Assembly (NCBI RefSeq): GCF_018449695.1
Contig: NZ_JAAVUY010000006.1
Location: 186,001-250,000, forward strand
Source: Bradyrhizobium sp. dw_411
GTDB lineage: Bacteria > Pseudomonadota > Alphaproteobacteria > Rhizobiales > Xanthobacteraceae
DNA length: 64,000 nt
Direction of reading: 5' to 3'
In this document: in pieces, positions 8,957 to 17,380 of the stretch
Layout: each line of letters starts with the position of its first letter
How positions within the stretch are numbered: the stretch's first letter is position 1
Position numbers and translations under genes: made by a program
The notes under the pieces: model-generated
What the model saw: only the letters and a program-made list of their open reading frames with translations
Told to the model about the DNA's origin: nothing
The model's database searches: none

Positions 8957-10123
8957 CTACTCGGCCGCCACGCTCTTGATCGCGGCATGGCCATGGGTCT
9001 TTACTACAACCTTGATGGCGTCCTCGATGCGCTCGCGGGCGTATTTCAGCGCCGTCGGCAGGTCTTCCAGCGCGAAGGTGTGGGTATGCACCTTGGTGGC
9101 GTCAAATCGCTTCTGCGCCATGAACGCCTCGGCGCGATGCGTGGCGCTCTTGCCCTCGCCCCGGATGCCGTAGATGTAGATGTTGTTGCGCACGATATAG
9201 GCGATATCGACTTCGGCGGGCTTGCCCGGAAATGCCGCCAGACAAATGCGCCCGCCGCGATTGACCATGCGCGCCGCTTCGTTGACGGCTTCCGGCGCCC
9301 CCGAACATTCGACGACATAGTCGACGCCCTTGCCGCCATTGAGCTTGCGAACGGCCGCAACCGGATCTTCGTTCCTGGCATTGACGACGTAATCGGCGCC
9401 GAGTTCGAGACCGATCTTGAGACGGTTGTCGCGCGTGCCGGTCAGGATCACCGGATGGGCACCGAGCGCCTTGGCGACGGCCACGCCGAGCAGCCCGATC
9501 GGTCCGGGCCCGGTGACGACGACGCTCTCGCCCGCGACGAGGCCGCCGAGTTCGGTCAGGCCATACATCGCTGTTCCGGCGGTGACGACCAGCGTCGCCT
9601 CTTCGTCCGACATCGCGTCGGAGATCGGCACCAGCGTGTTGATGCTGTTGACGGCGTATTCGGCAAATCCGCCATCGGTCGTGAAGCCGTTGGCGCGGTG
9701 TCCCTTGTCGACGTCGCCGTAGTTCAGGCCGTAATTGTGACACGCCGTATACATCCCCTCGCGGCAGCGCTTGCACTGTCCGCAGCCGGCGTGGATTTCA
9801 ACGGTGACGCGATCGCCGATCTTGTACTCATCGACGCCGGGTCCGAGCGCTGCGACGGTGCCCATATATTCGTGGCCCGGCGTAAAATTCTTGTTGTAGG
9901 GCAGACCGCCCTGGATCATCGCCGGCGGGCCGTGATGGATGATTTCGAGATCGGTAGCGCAGATCGCAACCGCGTCGATCCGAACCAGAACTTCGGCCCG
10001 TTTCGGCACCGGCACCGGTTTGGTGGTCAGGGTCAATTGATCGGGATCGCCCAGCACCCAGGCGCGCATCGTGTCGGGAATCGGAAAATCGGGCGAGGTC
10101 TTGACGTTGTCGGGCTTGTACAT
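8957..10123 (-). CDS. Zinc-dependent alcohol dehydrogenase (MDR superfamily)
   Basis: 388 aa. The catalytic zinc ligands fit Cys55 (AICATD) and His84-Glu85 (PGHEYMG). The structural zinc lobe has Cys114, Cys117, Cys120 and Cys128. A Rossmann motif (VVVTGPGPIGLLGVAVAKALG) binds NAD(P). It resembles the threonine/sorbitol dehydrogenase branch. The ATG is preceded by AGGGAG. It should oxidise a secondary alcohol or polyol; the substrate is unknown. No partner gene is adjacent: dctA lies downstream on the same strand beyond a hairpin. Confidence 0.88.
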   Translation of the reverse strand: MYKPDNVKTSPDFPIPDTMRAWVLGDPDQLTLTTKPVPVPKRAEVLVRIDAVAICATDLEIIHHGPPAMIQGGLPYNKNFTPGHEYMGTVAALGPGVDEYKIGDRVTVEIHAGCGQCKRCREGMYTACHNYGLNYGDVDKGHRANGFTTDGGFAEYAVNSINTLVPISDAMSDEEATLVVTAGTAMYGLTELGGLVAGESVVVTGPGPIGLLGVAVAKALGAHPVILTGTRDNRLKIGLELGADYVVNARNEDPVAAVRKLNGGKGVDYVVECSGAPEAVNEAARMVNRGGRICLAAFPGKPAEVDIAYIVRNNIYIYGIRGEGKSATHRAEAFMAQKRFDATKVHTHTFALEDLPTALKYARERIEDAIKVVVKTHGHAAIKSVAAE

Positions 10124-10654
10124 GGGGTCTCCCTGGGTGTGTCCTGATACATTGGGCCGCAGCGTGATCTGCTGACTAAATCAACACGACCTGGCACTAC
10201 GCGTTCCGCCGGTCATTCACCGGCGGCTTTGATGGATAAATCCTGATGGGATGGATGGACGCCGAACTGCCGCGAATGCCGTCGCCTCCCCCCTGCGGGC
10301 GGAAAAATCGGCACAACGCTGTAACCCTGCCAAGTACTTTAGTTGCGAAGTACTTCTCATCTCTCGCTTGCGGATTCCATTACCGCGCTCCACCCGTTGT
10401 TATTTTTATCGCTGCAGTAGGGACAATCTTCGATCCCAAAGCAAATGAATTTTCGTCCCGCCGGCCACTTCAGTTTCCGGGTGTTTTGACCATGTGAAAC
10501 TATTGCGGATACCGGAGGCTATTGAAAGTTCTGCGGCGAGCCGGTGAGACAGGTTGCCATTATGCCGGCCGTGCCCGGCGCCCCCCGGTTAATGATTATT
10601 TAGGAATCAGCACTACAGCTTAAGGCCGCTTTTCCTCAAGGGCGGACCGGCAGC
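10124..10654. other. Intergenic region with one hairpin, no gene seen
   Basis: About 530 bases without a convincing coding frame. The only clear structure is a hairpin at 10206-10226 (8-bp stem CCGCCGGT / ACCGGCGG, 5-base loop), 83 bases before the dehydrogenase start. The region must hold the promoters of the dehydrogenase and of the small gene at 10655. I recognise no defined sites. Confidence 0.5.
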
Positions 10655-10915
10655 ATGACTGACTCAGACATCCTAAGTCGCGATATCCATGCGTTACAAG
10701 AACTGCAAAGGGTCGCCTGGGGCCAGTTGGCAAGCCCAAGCCTCACCACGTTCGATCGCCGCGAGATTCGAAACCAGATCCGGCAGAGCGAAGTCGAACT
10801 CAAGACATATCTGAAAATGAAGTCGGAGCGCGCGCGCTTTCCCGTGTACACGCCTCCGGATTCCAACTACCGCCGCCCCGTGCGGCCCAGCTTCCGGCTG
10901 CTGGCCTCGGATTAG
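10655..10915 (+). CDS. Small hypothetical protein (86 aa)
   Basis: A charged, helix-rich 86-aa protein with no signal peptide or membrane segment. The centre (LQELQRVAWGQLASPSL, then IRNQIRQSEVELKTYL) could form an amphipathic two-helix hairpin. The C-terminus is rich in Pro and Arg (PVYTPPDSNYRRPVRPSF). I do not recognise the family. Its codon use looks like that of neighbouring genes, and it stops 4 bases short of the convergent monooxygenase stop codon. Confidence 0.6.
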   Translation: MTDSDILSRDIHALQELQRVAWGQLASPSLTTFDRREIRNQIRQSEVELKTYLKMKSERARFPVYTPPDSNYRRPVRPSFRLLASD

Positions 10916-10918
10916 AAA

Positions 10919-12421
10919 TTACCGAAACCAGCGACGGACCGCTTCCTGCAATCCGTCTGCGCTGTTCTCCTCGCCGGCCCAGGCAACGCAGGCATCGGGA
11001 CGGATCAGCATCGAAGGCCCCGTATCAACGGTGACGCAACGTATCCTCTGCGTCGTGGCGGCAACGAGTTCCGAAGCCTTCTGGCCGGTTGAAGCGTCGA
11101 GAAAAACGCCCATGCCATCCTCCATGACTGCGTACAGCGAGGTCTCGATGTCACCATGACTGATCGGCCGATCGCCGATCAGTCGTCCGACGTCGTCCCG
11201 TTCCGATCCGAGATCGTAACGGATGGAAAGGCCGCTGATCATTTCGCCCATGAAACGATTGACGTCGTCGAATTCCAACAGCTTCGCCACCACATCGCGC
11301 ATCGCGGCCGACTGTGGATCTGGCCGCATGATAGCCGCTTGCGCGAGCGTGTTGGCCAGAACGGCTTCGGCGACGGGCCGACGCTCGGCCGTGTAGGTAT
11401 CGAGCAGGCTTTCGGGCATCTCGCCGCGAATGACCGCGGCGAGTTTCCAGCCGAGGTTCGCGGCGTCCGCGAGCCCGAGGCTCATGCCCTGACCGCCAAA
11501 CGGCGAGTGGACATGCGCCGCATCGCCGGCAAGCAGCACGCGGTCCCGGCAGTAGGTATCGGCAAGCCGCGTATTGTCGGTCCATCGGCTGGCGTTTTCG
11601 AACGCCTTGACGCGGACATCCACGCCGCTGACACGACGCAACACAGCCTCGAACTCCTCCCGTGTCACCGGCGCGTCCCGGTCTTTCGGCGGCCCGCTAA
11701 AGTCCAGCATGAATATCCGGCCGAGGAGAGCCCCGAACATGCCGCCTGACGTATAACGAAAGCCACGGGGGAAGCGTTCGAGATAGTCGACTTCGGCCAG
11801 CGCCTGATACATCGTCAGCGTAGGTTCCGAGCCGGGAAAATCGAAGCCGGCCATTTTGCGAACACGGCTGCGCCCACCGTCGCAGCCGACGAGATAGGAA
11901 CAGCGGATATGGCCTTCGCCGGTCGCAGAGGTCCACGCCACATCGACGCCGTCCACATGCTGCACCAGTCCGGTCACGTCACATTCGCGGTGGATATCGA
12001 TTCCGAGGGAACCCGCGCGATCGGCCAGCATGGCTTCGATGGCTTGCTGGTCCACCGGACTGCTGCGCCGTTCCGGCTCCTTCTGCGCGTCCGCGCGGAT
12101 CAAGACCAGGCCTGCGAAATGACCGCTGATCTTCGGCCCACCACCACGCGGGCTCGCTCCGTTCAGCCCGCCGAACTGCGCCATCATCGCCATGCTGCGC
12201 GCCTGTGCGGCAGCGATATCGGTAGCCATGCCGCGCCGCTGCAGAGCCTCGATCCCCAGCGGCCCGATGCCGCCTGCCTTCAAGACCATGCTTGGGGCGG
12301 CCAAGCGTTCCAATACGACGACGTGCACGCCGCCCAAAGACAGCTCGATCGCTGCCAAGAGCCCGACCGGACCGGCTCCCACAACAACGACATCTGCCTG
12401 ATTTTCCATCGCTTTTATCAT
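10919..12421 (-). CDS. FAD-dependent aromatic monooxygenase (PheA/TetX-like)
   Basis: 500 aa (496 if ATG 12409 is used). Class A flavoprotein hydroxylase signatures are present: the N-terminal dinucleotide motif VVVGAGPVGLLAAIELS, the DG motif in LVGCDGGRSRVRKMAG, and the GD motif LLAGDAAHVHSPFGGQGMS. The family uses NAD(P)H and oxygen to hydroxylate aromatic or polyketide substrates, and some members inactivate antibiotics such as rifampicin or tetracycline. It is transcribed divergently from a TetR gene across a perfect palindrome, the usual arrangement for a substrate-inducible detoxification or catabolic enzyme. The substrate is not known. Confidence 0.9.
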   Translation of the reverse strand: MIKAMENQADVVVVGAGPVGLLAAIELSLGGVHVVVLERLAAPSMVLKAGGIGPLGIEALQRRGMATDIAAAQARSMAMMAQFGGLNGASPRGGGPKISGHFAGLVLIRADAQKEPERRSSPVDQQAIEAMLADRAGSLGIDIHRECDVTGLVQHVDGVDVAWTSATGEGHIRCSYLVGCDGGRSRVRKMAGFDFPGSEPTLTMYQALAEVDYLERFPRGFRYTSGGMFGALLGRIFMLDFSGPPKDRDAPVTREEFEAVLRRVSGVDVRVKAFENASRWTDNTRLADTYCRDRVLLAGDAAHVHSPFGGQGMSLGLADAANLGWKLAAVIRGEMPESLLDTYTAERRPVAEAVLANTLAQAAIMRPDPQSAAMRDVVAKLLEFDDVNRFMGEMISGLSIRYDLGSERDDVGRLIGDRPISHGDIETSLYAVMEDGMGVFLDASTGQKASELVAATTQRIRCVTVDTGPSMLIRPDACVAWAGEENSADGLQEAVRRWFR

Positions 12422-12428
12422 ATACTTA

Positions 12429-12459
12429 ATCCATATATGTACTTAGTACATATATGGAT
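12429..12459. promoter_or_regulatory. Operator palindrome between the monooxygenase and tetR genes
   Basis: A perfect 14-bp inverted repeat (ATCCATATATGTAC / GTACATATATGGAT) with a TTA centre fills the short divergent gap. It lies 8 bases from the monooxygenase ATG and 17 from the regulator ATG. Length, AT-richness and placement match a TetR-family operator controlling both promoters. Confidence 0.8.
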
Positions 12460-12476
12460 ATGTTATCGGGAGCTCC

Positions 12477-13115
12477 ATGTCAATTCCATCTGACCTTCGA
12501 TCCCGTAAGCGCCTTGCCACGCGACAAGGTATTTCCAACATCGCCACGCGCCTCTTCATCGAGCGCGGCTTCGATCATGTGACGGTGGACGAGATCGCAG
12601 CCGCCGCCGACGTCGGACGGATGACGGTGTTCAATTACTTCCCCCGCAAGGAGGACATGTTCTTTGATCTCGACGAGGAAGGCCGCGAGATGCTGCGCGA
12701 AGCATTGCGGCAACGCGATCCCAACATCGCGCCGATCGAGACGTTACGTCTGCTGGCGCATCGGATGATTGCGGACCGAAGCCCCTACGCCGAATTTTCC
12801 GCCAGGAGCCAGCGCTTCATCGACACGATCGAGGCCAGCGAAACCCTCAAGGCGCGCGCCAGGGCGATACGCGATGAGCTTGCGCAAGTCGTCACCGTGG
12901 CGCTGTCAGAATGCGTAGGGCGACAAGCTGCCGATCCCGACGCCTATCTGGCGGCCAGCCTGCTCCTGGCGACCTGGACCGCAGCTTTCATCGAGGCTCA
13001 CCGGACTTTTCGAGAAACGCGAAATACAAAGGAAGCGAACGCCGCCTTTCTCGCTGCTGTCGATAAGGGAAGCACCGGCTTGAAAGCCGCAATGGCTGGG
13101 ACGCCTTACGCCTGA
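12477..13115 (+). CDS. TetR-family transcriptional regulator of the monooxygenase
   Basis: 212 aa. The helix-turn-helix spans about residues 17-63 with VDEIAAAADVGRMTVFNYFP as the DNA-reading part. The C-terminal helical domain should bind an inducer. CGGGAG precedes the ATG by 4 bases. The perfect palindrome at 12429-12459 is its likely site, giving repression of the monooxygenase and itself until an aromatic or antibiotic-like ligand appears. No export or other regulatory gene is adjacent. Confidence 0.92.
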   Translation: MSIPSDLRSRKRLATRQGISNIATRLFIERGFDHVTVDEIAAAADVGRMTVFNYFPRKEDMFFDLDEEGREMLREALRQRDPNIAPIETLRLLAHRMIADRSPYAEFSARSQRFIDTIEASETLKARARAIRDELAQVVTVALSECVGRQAADPDAYLAASLLLATWTAAFIEAHRTFRETRNTKEANAAFLAAVDKGSTGLKAAMAGTPYA

Positions 13116-13162
13116 AGGTGGCAATTACCGATCTGAAGAAGATCGCATCGCCTCAACCCCTA

Positions 13163-13354
13163 TCAAGCAACCCGCGGCAGTCCGCCGCCGGCGAGCCGGA
13201 TCGCCGCACGTTCGGCTTCCCGGGCGTTGCGAAACAGCTGTCCGTCCATCGAATAAAAGCGCTGGGTTGCCGCGAAAAACCGGTAGCCCCCGAGATCGCG
13301 CACGACGATACCCGCCGCCTTCGAGAGAACTTCGATGATGTAAGAGTCCGACAT
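13163..13354 (-). CDS. Small hypothetical protein (63 aa)
   Basis: 63 aa with alternating beta-strand-like segments (YIIEVLSKAAGIVVRD, YRFFAATQRFYSMDG) and a C-terminal helix (NAREAERAAIRLAG). It looks like a compact soluble domain of a type common as a small orphan protein in Bradyrhizobium-like genomes. This is from recollection and was not checked. It converges with the TetR gene, leaving 47 bases. Function unknown. Confidence 0.6.
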   Translation of the reverse strand: MSDSYIIEVLSKAAGIVVRDLGGYRFFAATQRFYSMDGQLFRNAREAERAAIRLAGGGLPRVA

Positions 13355-13443
13355 TTTACTATTCCGCGCCCTTTACGCTCAATGCGCGCGGATAACCGGA
13401 ATGGTGAGGAAAAGTTCCGGGTGATGAAAAATGCACTTAGCCC

Positions 13444-13524
13444 GTCATTCCGGAGCGCATCGAAGATGCGAACCCGGAATCTCAAGATTCCGGGTCTGGT
13501 GCTGGCGCACCATCCCGGAATGAC
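13444..13524. repeat. Palindromic intergenic repeat, copy A
   Basis: The outer arms GTCATTCCGG...CCGGAATGAC enclose a second palindrome (CCCGGAATCT / AGATTCCGGG at 13473-13494) and short sub-hairpins. Copies occur at 20548-20627 and 40884-40961. It lies between two minus-strand genes and resembles the palindromic elements scattered in Bradyrhizobium-group genomes. Confidence 0.8.
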
Positions 13525-13533
13525 TCCTCACCC

Positions 13534-13968
13534 TCACACGGAAACCGGTGCCTCGACCTGCGCAATCACCTGCGGATGGCCCTGATCGTCGATCGAGACA
13601 TAGGTAAAATTGCCGTCGGTCACCAAAATGGAATGCACTTCCCTGCGGCGAAGGACCCAGGCCTCCAGATGCACGGTGATCGAGGTCTTGCCGACACGAA
13701 CCAGGCTGGCGTGCACGGAAACGAGATCGCCGACGAAAACCGGCTTCCTGAAATTCATCGCCTCGATCGCCACCGTGACGGTGCGCGACTTGGCGGTCTT
13801 GGAGGCGAACACGCCGCCGGCGAGATCCATCTGGCTGAGCAGCCAGCCGCCGAAAATATCGCCATTCTGGTTGGTGTCAGCCGGCATCGCCAGTGCGCGC
13901 GTGCAGAGATCGCCGTTGGGTTCGGTTTCCATGTTCGGCGGGGCGTGAACGGCGGATGTGTCGGTCAT
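13534..13968 (-). CDS. Acyl-CoA thioesterase, YciA-type hotdog protein
   Basis: 144 aa. A hotdog-fold acyl-CoA hydrolase with the YciA active-site segment (MPADTNQNGDIFGGWLLSQM, catalytic Asp in NGDIFGGW) and the helical hotdog pattern that follows (AIEAMNFRKPVFVGDLVSVH). The family cleaves acyl-CoA to free acid and CoA and works as a hexamer. It lies 32 bases downstream of the beta-oxidation operon on the same strand, so it may be co-transcribed and may release CoA from overflow intermediates. Confidence 0.9.
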   Translation of the reverse strand: MTDTSAVHAPPNMETEPNGDLCTRALAMPADTNQNGDIFGGWLLSQMDLAGGVFASKTAKSRTVTVAIEAMNFRKPVFVGDLVSVHASLVRVGKTSITVHLEAWVLRRREVHSILVTDGNFTYVSIDDQGHPQVIAQVEAPVSV

Positions 13969-14000
13969 GTCTGGGGAGCCCTGTCGAATCGGATGCGGCG

Positions 14001-16094
14001 TTACTTGAAACTATCCCAGCCGGCATCCGGCGTGAACCGGCCGCCGAACTTCGCCGCCAGCTCACGCAGGGCCGAGGCGACATTTTCCGGTCCGCGGCTG
14101 CGCGCATAATTCAGCGGACCGCCGCGAAATGGCGCATAACCTGTTCCGAAAATCATTGCGCCATCGACAGTATCGGGGTTGTCGACAATGCCTTCGCGCA
14201 GGCAGGCGACGCAGACATTCGACATCGGCAGAACAAGCCGGTCGATCATTTCCGGCGTCGGCTCGGCGGTCGAGGCCGAACCGGAAGACTTGTCGGCCTT
14301 GCCGTCCTTCCAAAGATAGAATCCCTTGCCGGATTTGCGGCCGAGTTCGCCCTTGGCGACTTTTTCACGCAACCAGGCCGGCGTCGGCGGCAAGAGATCG
14401 CCGAACTTCGAGCGCAGCATGTCGCCGACCGCCAAACAAATATCGAGACCGACCTGATCGGCCAGCTCGATCGGCCCCATCGGCATGCCGAACTTTTCCG
14501 CCGCGGCATCGATGGTGGTCTTGTCGATCTTCTCATCCAGCATCACCATCGCCTCAAGCATATAGGGCGTCAGCGCGCGGTTGACGAGAAAACCCGGCGA
14601 ACTCTTGACCGGCAGCGGCAGCCGGTCGATGGCGCCGACAAAGGCCAGCGCCTGCTTCAGCATTTGCGGATCGCTGCCGTCATGGCTGACGACCTCGACC
14701 AGTTGCAGCCGGGAAACCGGATTGAAGAAGTGCAGTCCGACCAGCCGCTCCGGAGATTTCAGCGTCGTGCGCAAGTCCTGCAGCGGGATACTGGAGGTGT
14801 TGGTGGCCAGGATCGCGCCGGCCTTCATCTTCGGCTCGAGGCCCGCATAGACCTTTTGTTTTAGCTCGAGCTTTTCCGGCACCGCCTCAATGATCAGATC
14901 GGCATTGCGCACGCCCTCGCCGTCGAGATCGGGCACCAGCCGGTCCAGCGCGTCACGCACATCGGTGCGCTTGTGGATGATCTTGCCGAACAGATCGGCG
15001 GCGCGCTTCATCGCACCCGCAATCGGCTCCGGCTTCATGTCGGCGAGCGACACCCGCAAGCCTTGATTGGCGCACCACGCCGCGATGTCACCGCCCATCG
15101 CGCCGGCGCCGATGACATGAACATGGGAGATCTTGTTGCCGGAGCCCGCGGTCTTCTTCATCTCGTCACGCAGGAAGAATACCCGGATCAAATTCTGCGC
15201 CGTCGGCGTCACCATCAGGTTGGCGAATGAGGTTTTTTCAGCCGCGAGCATCGCGACCTTGTCGCCGCCGTGCTTTTCCCAGAGATCGATCAGCGCATAA
15301 GGCGCCGGATAATGCTCATGCGGCGCGGCCTTTTCGGCCTCGGCGCGCATCCGCGACGCCAGGAAGCCCTTGACCGGACCGAGATTCAACACCGTATTGA
15401 GCAGAACCGGTCTGGCGCGCTTCAAACGGCCGAGCACCGCATCCTTGACCGCGTTGCGCACGTGACGCTCCTGCGTCACGGCATCGACCAGCCCGAGCGA
15501 CTTTGCCTTGCGCGCATCGATGGTCTTGCCGGTCAGCATCAGCGTCATCGCCTGCATCGGATTGACCAGGCCCGTGAAGCGCGCGGTACCACCGAGGCCG
15601 GGATGCAGGCCCAGCATCACCTCGGGAAAGCCAAAGCGCGCGCCGTCGATCGCAATGCGCGACTGGCAGGCCAGCGCGACTTCGAGACCGCCGCCGAGAC
15701 AGAAGCCATGGATCACAGCGACGGTCGGAACCTTAAGTCCTTCAAGACGGTCGATCACCGCGTGGGCCTGCCCGATCGCCGTTTCGACCGCCTTTGGATC
15801 GGTCGCGCCGCGAAACTCGTTGACGTCGGCGCCGGCGATGAAGCCGGAGGTTTTTGCAGAACGAATGACCAGTCCGGCCGGGCGCTGGCTTTCGAGCGAT
15901 GCCAGTGCGGTGTTGAATTCCGCCATGACATCCGACGACAGCGTGTTGGCGCTGGCGCCTTCGCGATCGAACAATAGCCACGCAATGCCGTCGCTATCGC
16001 GCGTCAGCTTGAAATGGCGATAGGGGCCGCTCTCGGGCTTGGGTCCAAGCTCCAGCACGCGGTCACCGAGAACGTCCATGATCCTGCTATCCAT
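14001..16094 (-). CDS. Bifunctional enoyl-CoA hydratase / 3-hydroxyacyl-CoA dehydrogenase (FadB/FadJ type)
   Basis: 697 aa from ATG 16094, two bases after the thiolase stop. The N-terminal crotonase domain (about 20-210) has both catalytic Glu contexts (GGGLEVALACQSR and GFPEVMLGLHPGLGG). The middle NAD-binding domain starts with VHVIGAGAMGGDIAAWCANQ, and the dehydrogenase dyad is in GLHFFNPVSRLQLVEVV. The C-terminal 3HCDH helical domains complete the length usual for FadJ. It carries out steps two and three of beta-oxidation on substrates from the FadE-type enzyme encoded upstream and hands the product to the adjacent thiolase. Confidence 0.94.
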   Translation of the reverse strand: MDSRIMDVLGDRVLELGPKPESGPYRHFKLTRDSDGIAWLLFDREGASANTLSSDVMAEFNTALASLESQRPAGLVIRSAKTSGFIAGADVNEFRGATDPKAVETAIGQAHAVIDRLEGLKVPTVAVIHGFCLGGGLEVALACQSRIAIDGARFGFPEVMLGLHPGLGGTARFTGLVNPMQAMTLMLTGKTIDARKAKSLGLVDAVTQERHVRNAVKDAVLGRLKRARPVLLNTVLNLGPVKGFLASRMRAEAEKAAPHEHYPAPYALIDLWEKHGGDKVAMLAAEKTSFANLMVTPTAQNLIRVFFLRDEMKKTAGSGNKISHVHVIGAGAMGGDIAAWCANQGLRVSLADMKPEPIAGAMKRAADLFGKIIHKRTDVRDALDRLVPDLDGEGVRNADLIIEAVPEKLELKQKVYAGLEPKMKAGAILATNTSSIPLQDLRTTLKSPERLVGLHFFNPVSRLQLVEVVSHDGSDPQMLKQALAFVGAIDRLPLPVKSSPGFLVNRALTPYMLEAMVMLDEKIDKTTIDAAAEKFGMPMGPIELADQVGLDICLAVGDMLRSKFGDLLPPTPAWLREKVAKGELGRKSGKGFYLWKDGKADKSSGSASTAEPTPEMIDRLVLPMSNVCVACLREGIVDNPDTVDGAMIFGTGYAPFRGGPLNYARSRGPENVASALRELAAKFGGRFTPDAGWDSFK

Positions 16095-16096
16095 GA

Positions 16097-17380
16097 TCAC
16101 ACCATCTCGATCAGCATCGCGCCACCCTGCCCGCCACCGATACATTCGGTGGCGATGCCGCGTTTGGTCCCCAAACGCTTCATCGCATTGACCAGATGAA
16201 GCACGATGCGATTGCCGCTGCAGCCGACGGGATGCCCGAGGCTGATGGCGCCGCCATCGACATTCAATCTGGCGCGATCGATCTGCCCGGCTGCGCCTTC
16301 AAGGCCAAGAATCTCGCGGCAGAATTTTTCGTCTTCCCAGGCCGCCAGACAGCCCAGCACCTGCGTCGCGAACGCCTCGTTCAATTCCCAGGTCTCGATA
16401 TCCTGCAAGGACAGTCTGTGGCGCTTGAGCAGTTCGGTCGCCGACAGCACCGGACCGAGGCCCATGATGGAGGGATCGAGCGCCGACCATTGGCTGTCGA
16501 CGATCACGGCCTTTGGCGTCAGGCCATGCTTGGCGACGGCTTCCTCCGATGCCAGGATGGTCCATGAAGCGCCATCGGTGATCTGCGAGGAATTGCCGGC
16601 GGTGACCTGGCCCCAGGGCCGCTCGAATACCGGCTTGAGCGCTGCCAGTTTCTCCGGCAAGGAATCCGGCCGCACGCCGTCATCGTGATCGTAGAATTTG
16701 CCGTCGCGCGCGAACGCGGTCTCGACCTCGCCTTTCAGAAAACCCTGCGCCTGCGCGTTCGCCAGCCGCTTGTGGCTTTCCACTGCATAGGCGTCCGATT
16801 GGGCGCGTGTGATACCGAAGAGATGCCCCACCACTTCGGCGGTCTGCCCCATGTTGAGTTCGGTGATCGGATCGGTCAGACCGCGTTCGAGCCCGATGAT
16901 CGGCTTGAAGAATGACGGCCGCGTTTTGGCAAGCGCCGCCAGCTTGGCGACAATGCCCTTGGCGCCGGCCAGTCCAGCGAACCAGCGCACGCCCTGCTGC
17001 GGCCAGACCAGCGGCGCATAGCTCAACGCTTCCGATCCGCCAGCCAGGATCAGATCCGAAACACCCTCGCGGATGTAACGATAACCCGTATCGATCGACT
17101 GCATGCCGGAGCCGCAATTGATCTGCACCGTGAAGGCGACCATCGCTTCGCCCATGCCGAGACGAAGGGCTGCGACCCGCGCCGGGTTCATCTCGTCGGC
17201 GATGACATTGACGCACCCCAAAATCACCTGATCGAAGGCGGTAGGCGCGAAGGGTTGCCGCGCCAGTAGCGGCCGGCCGCATTGCACGGCGAGATCGACC
17301 GGGGTGAACGGTCCGGGCCCGGTACGCGCTTTGAGGAACGGCGTCCGGCTGCCGTCGATAATGTAAACTGGTCGCGCCAT
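16097..17380 (-). CDS. Acetyl-CoA acyltransferase (thiolase, FadA/FadI type)
   Basis: 427 aa. The nucleophile is Cys89 (VQINCGSGMQS). The other family boxes are NEAFA, GHPVGCSGNR with the catalytic His, and the C-terminal CIGGGQGGAM with the second Cys. It cleaves 3-ketoacyl-CoA to acetyl-CoA and a shortened acyl-CoA. Start and stop codons overlap the FadE gene by one base (TGATG), showing translational coupling. The FadB-type gene begins two bases after its stop codon. Confidence 0.94.
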   Translation of the reverse strand: MARPVYIIDGSRTPFLKARTGPGPFTPVDLAVQCGRPLLARQPFAPTAFDQVILGCVNVIADEMNPARVAALRLGMGEAMVAFTVQINCGSGMQSIDTGYRYIREGVSDLILAGGSEALSYAPLVWPQQGVRWFAGLAGAKGIVAKLAALAKTRPSFFKPIIGLERGLTDPITELNMGQTAEVVGHLFGITRAQSDAYAVESHKRLANAQAQGFLKGEVETAFARDGKFYDHDDGVRPDSLPEKLAALKPVFERPWGQVTAGNSSQITDGASWTILASEEAVAKHGLTPKAVIVDSQWSALDPSIMGLGPVLSATELLKRHRLSLQDIETWELNEAFATQVLGCLAAWEDEKFCREILGLEGAAGQIDRARLNVDGGAISLGHPVGCSGNRIVLHLVNAMKRLGTKRGIATECIGGGQGGAMLIEMV

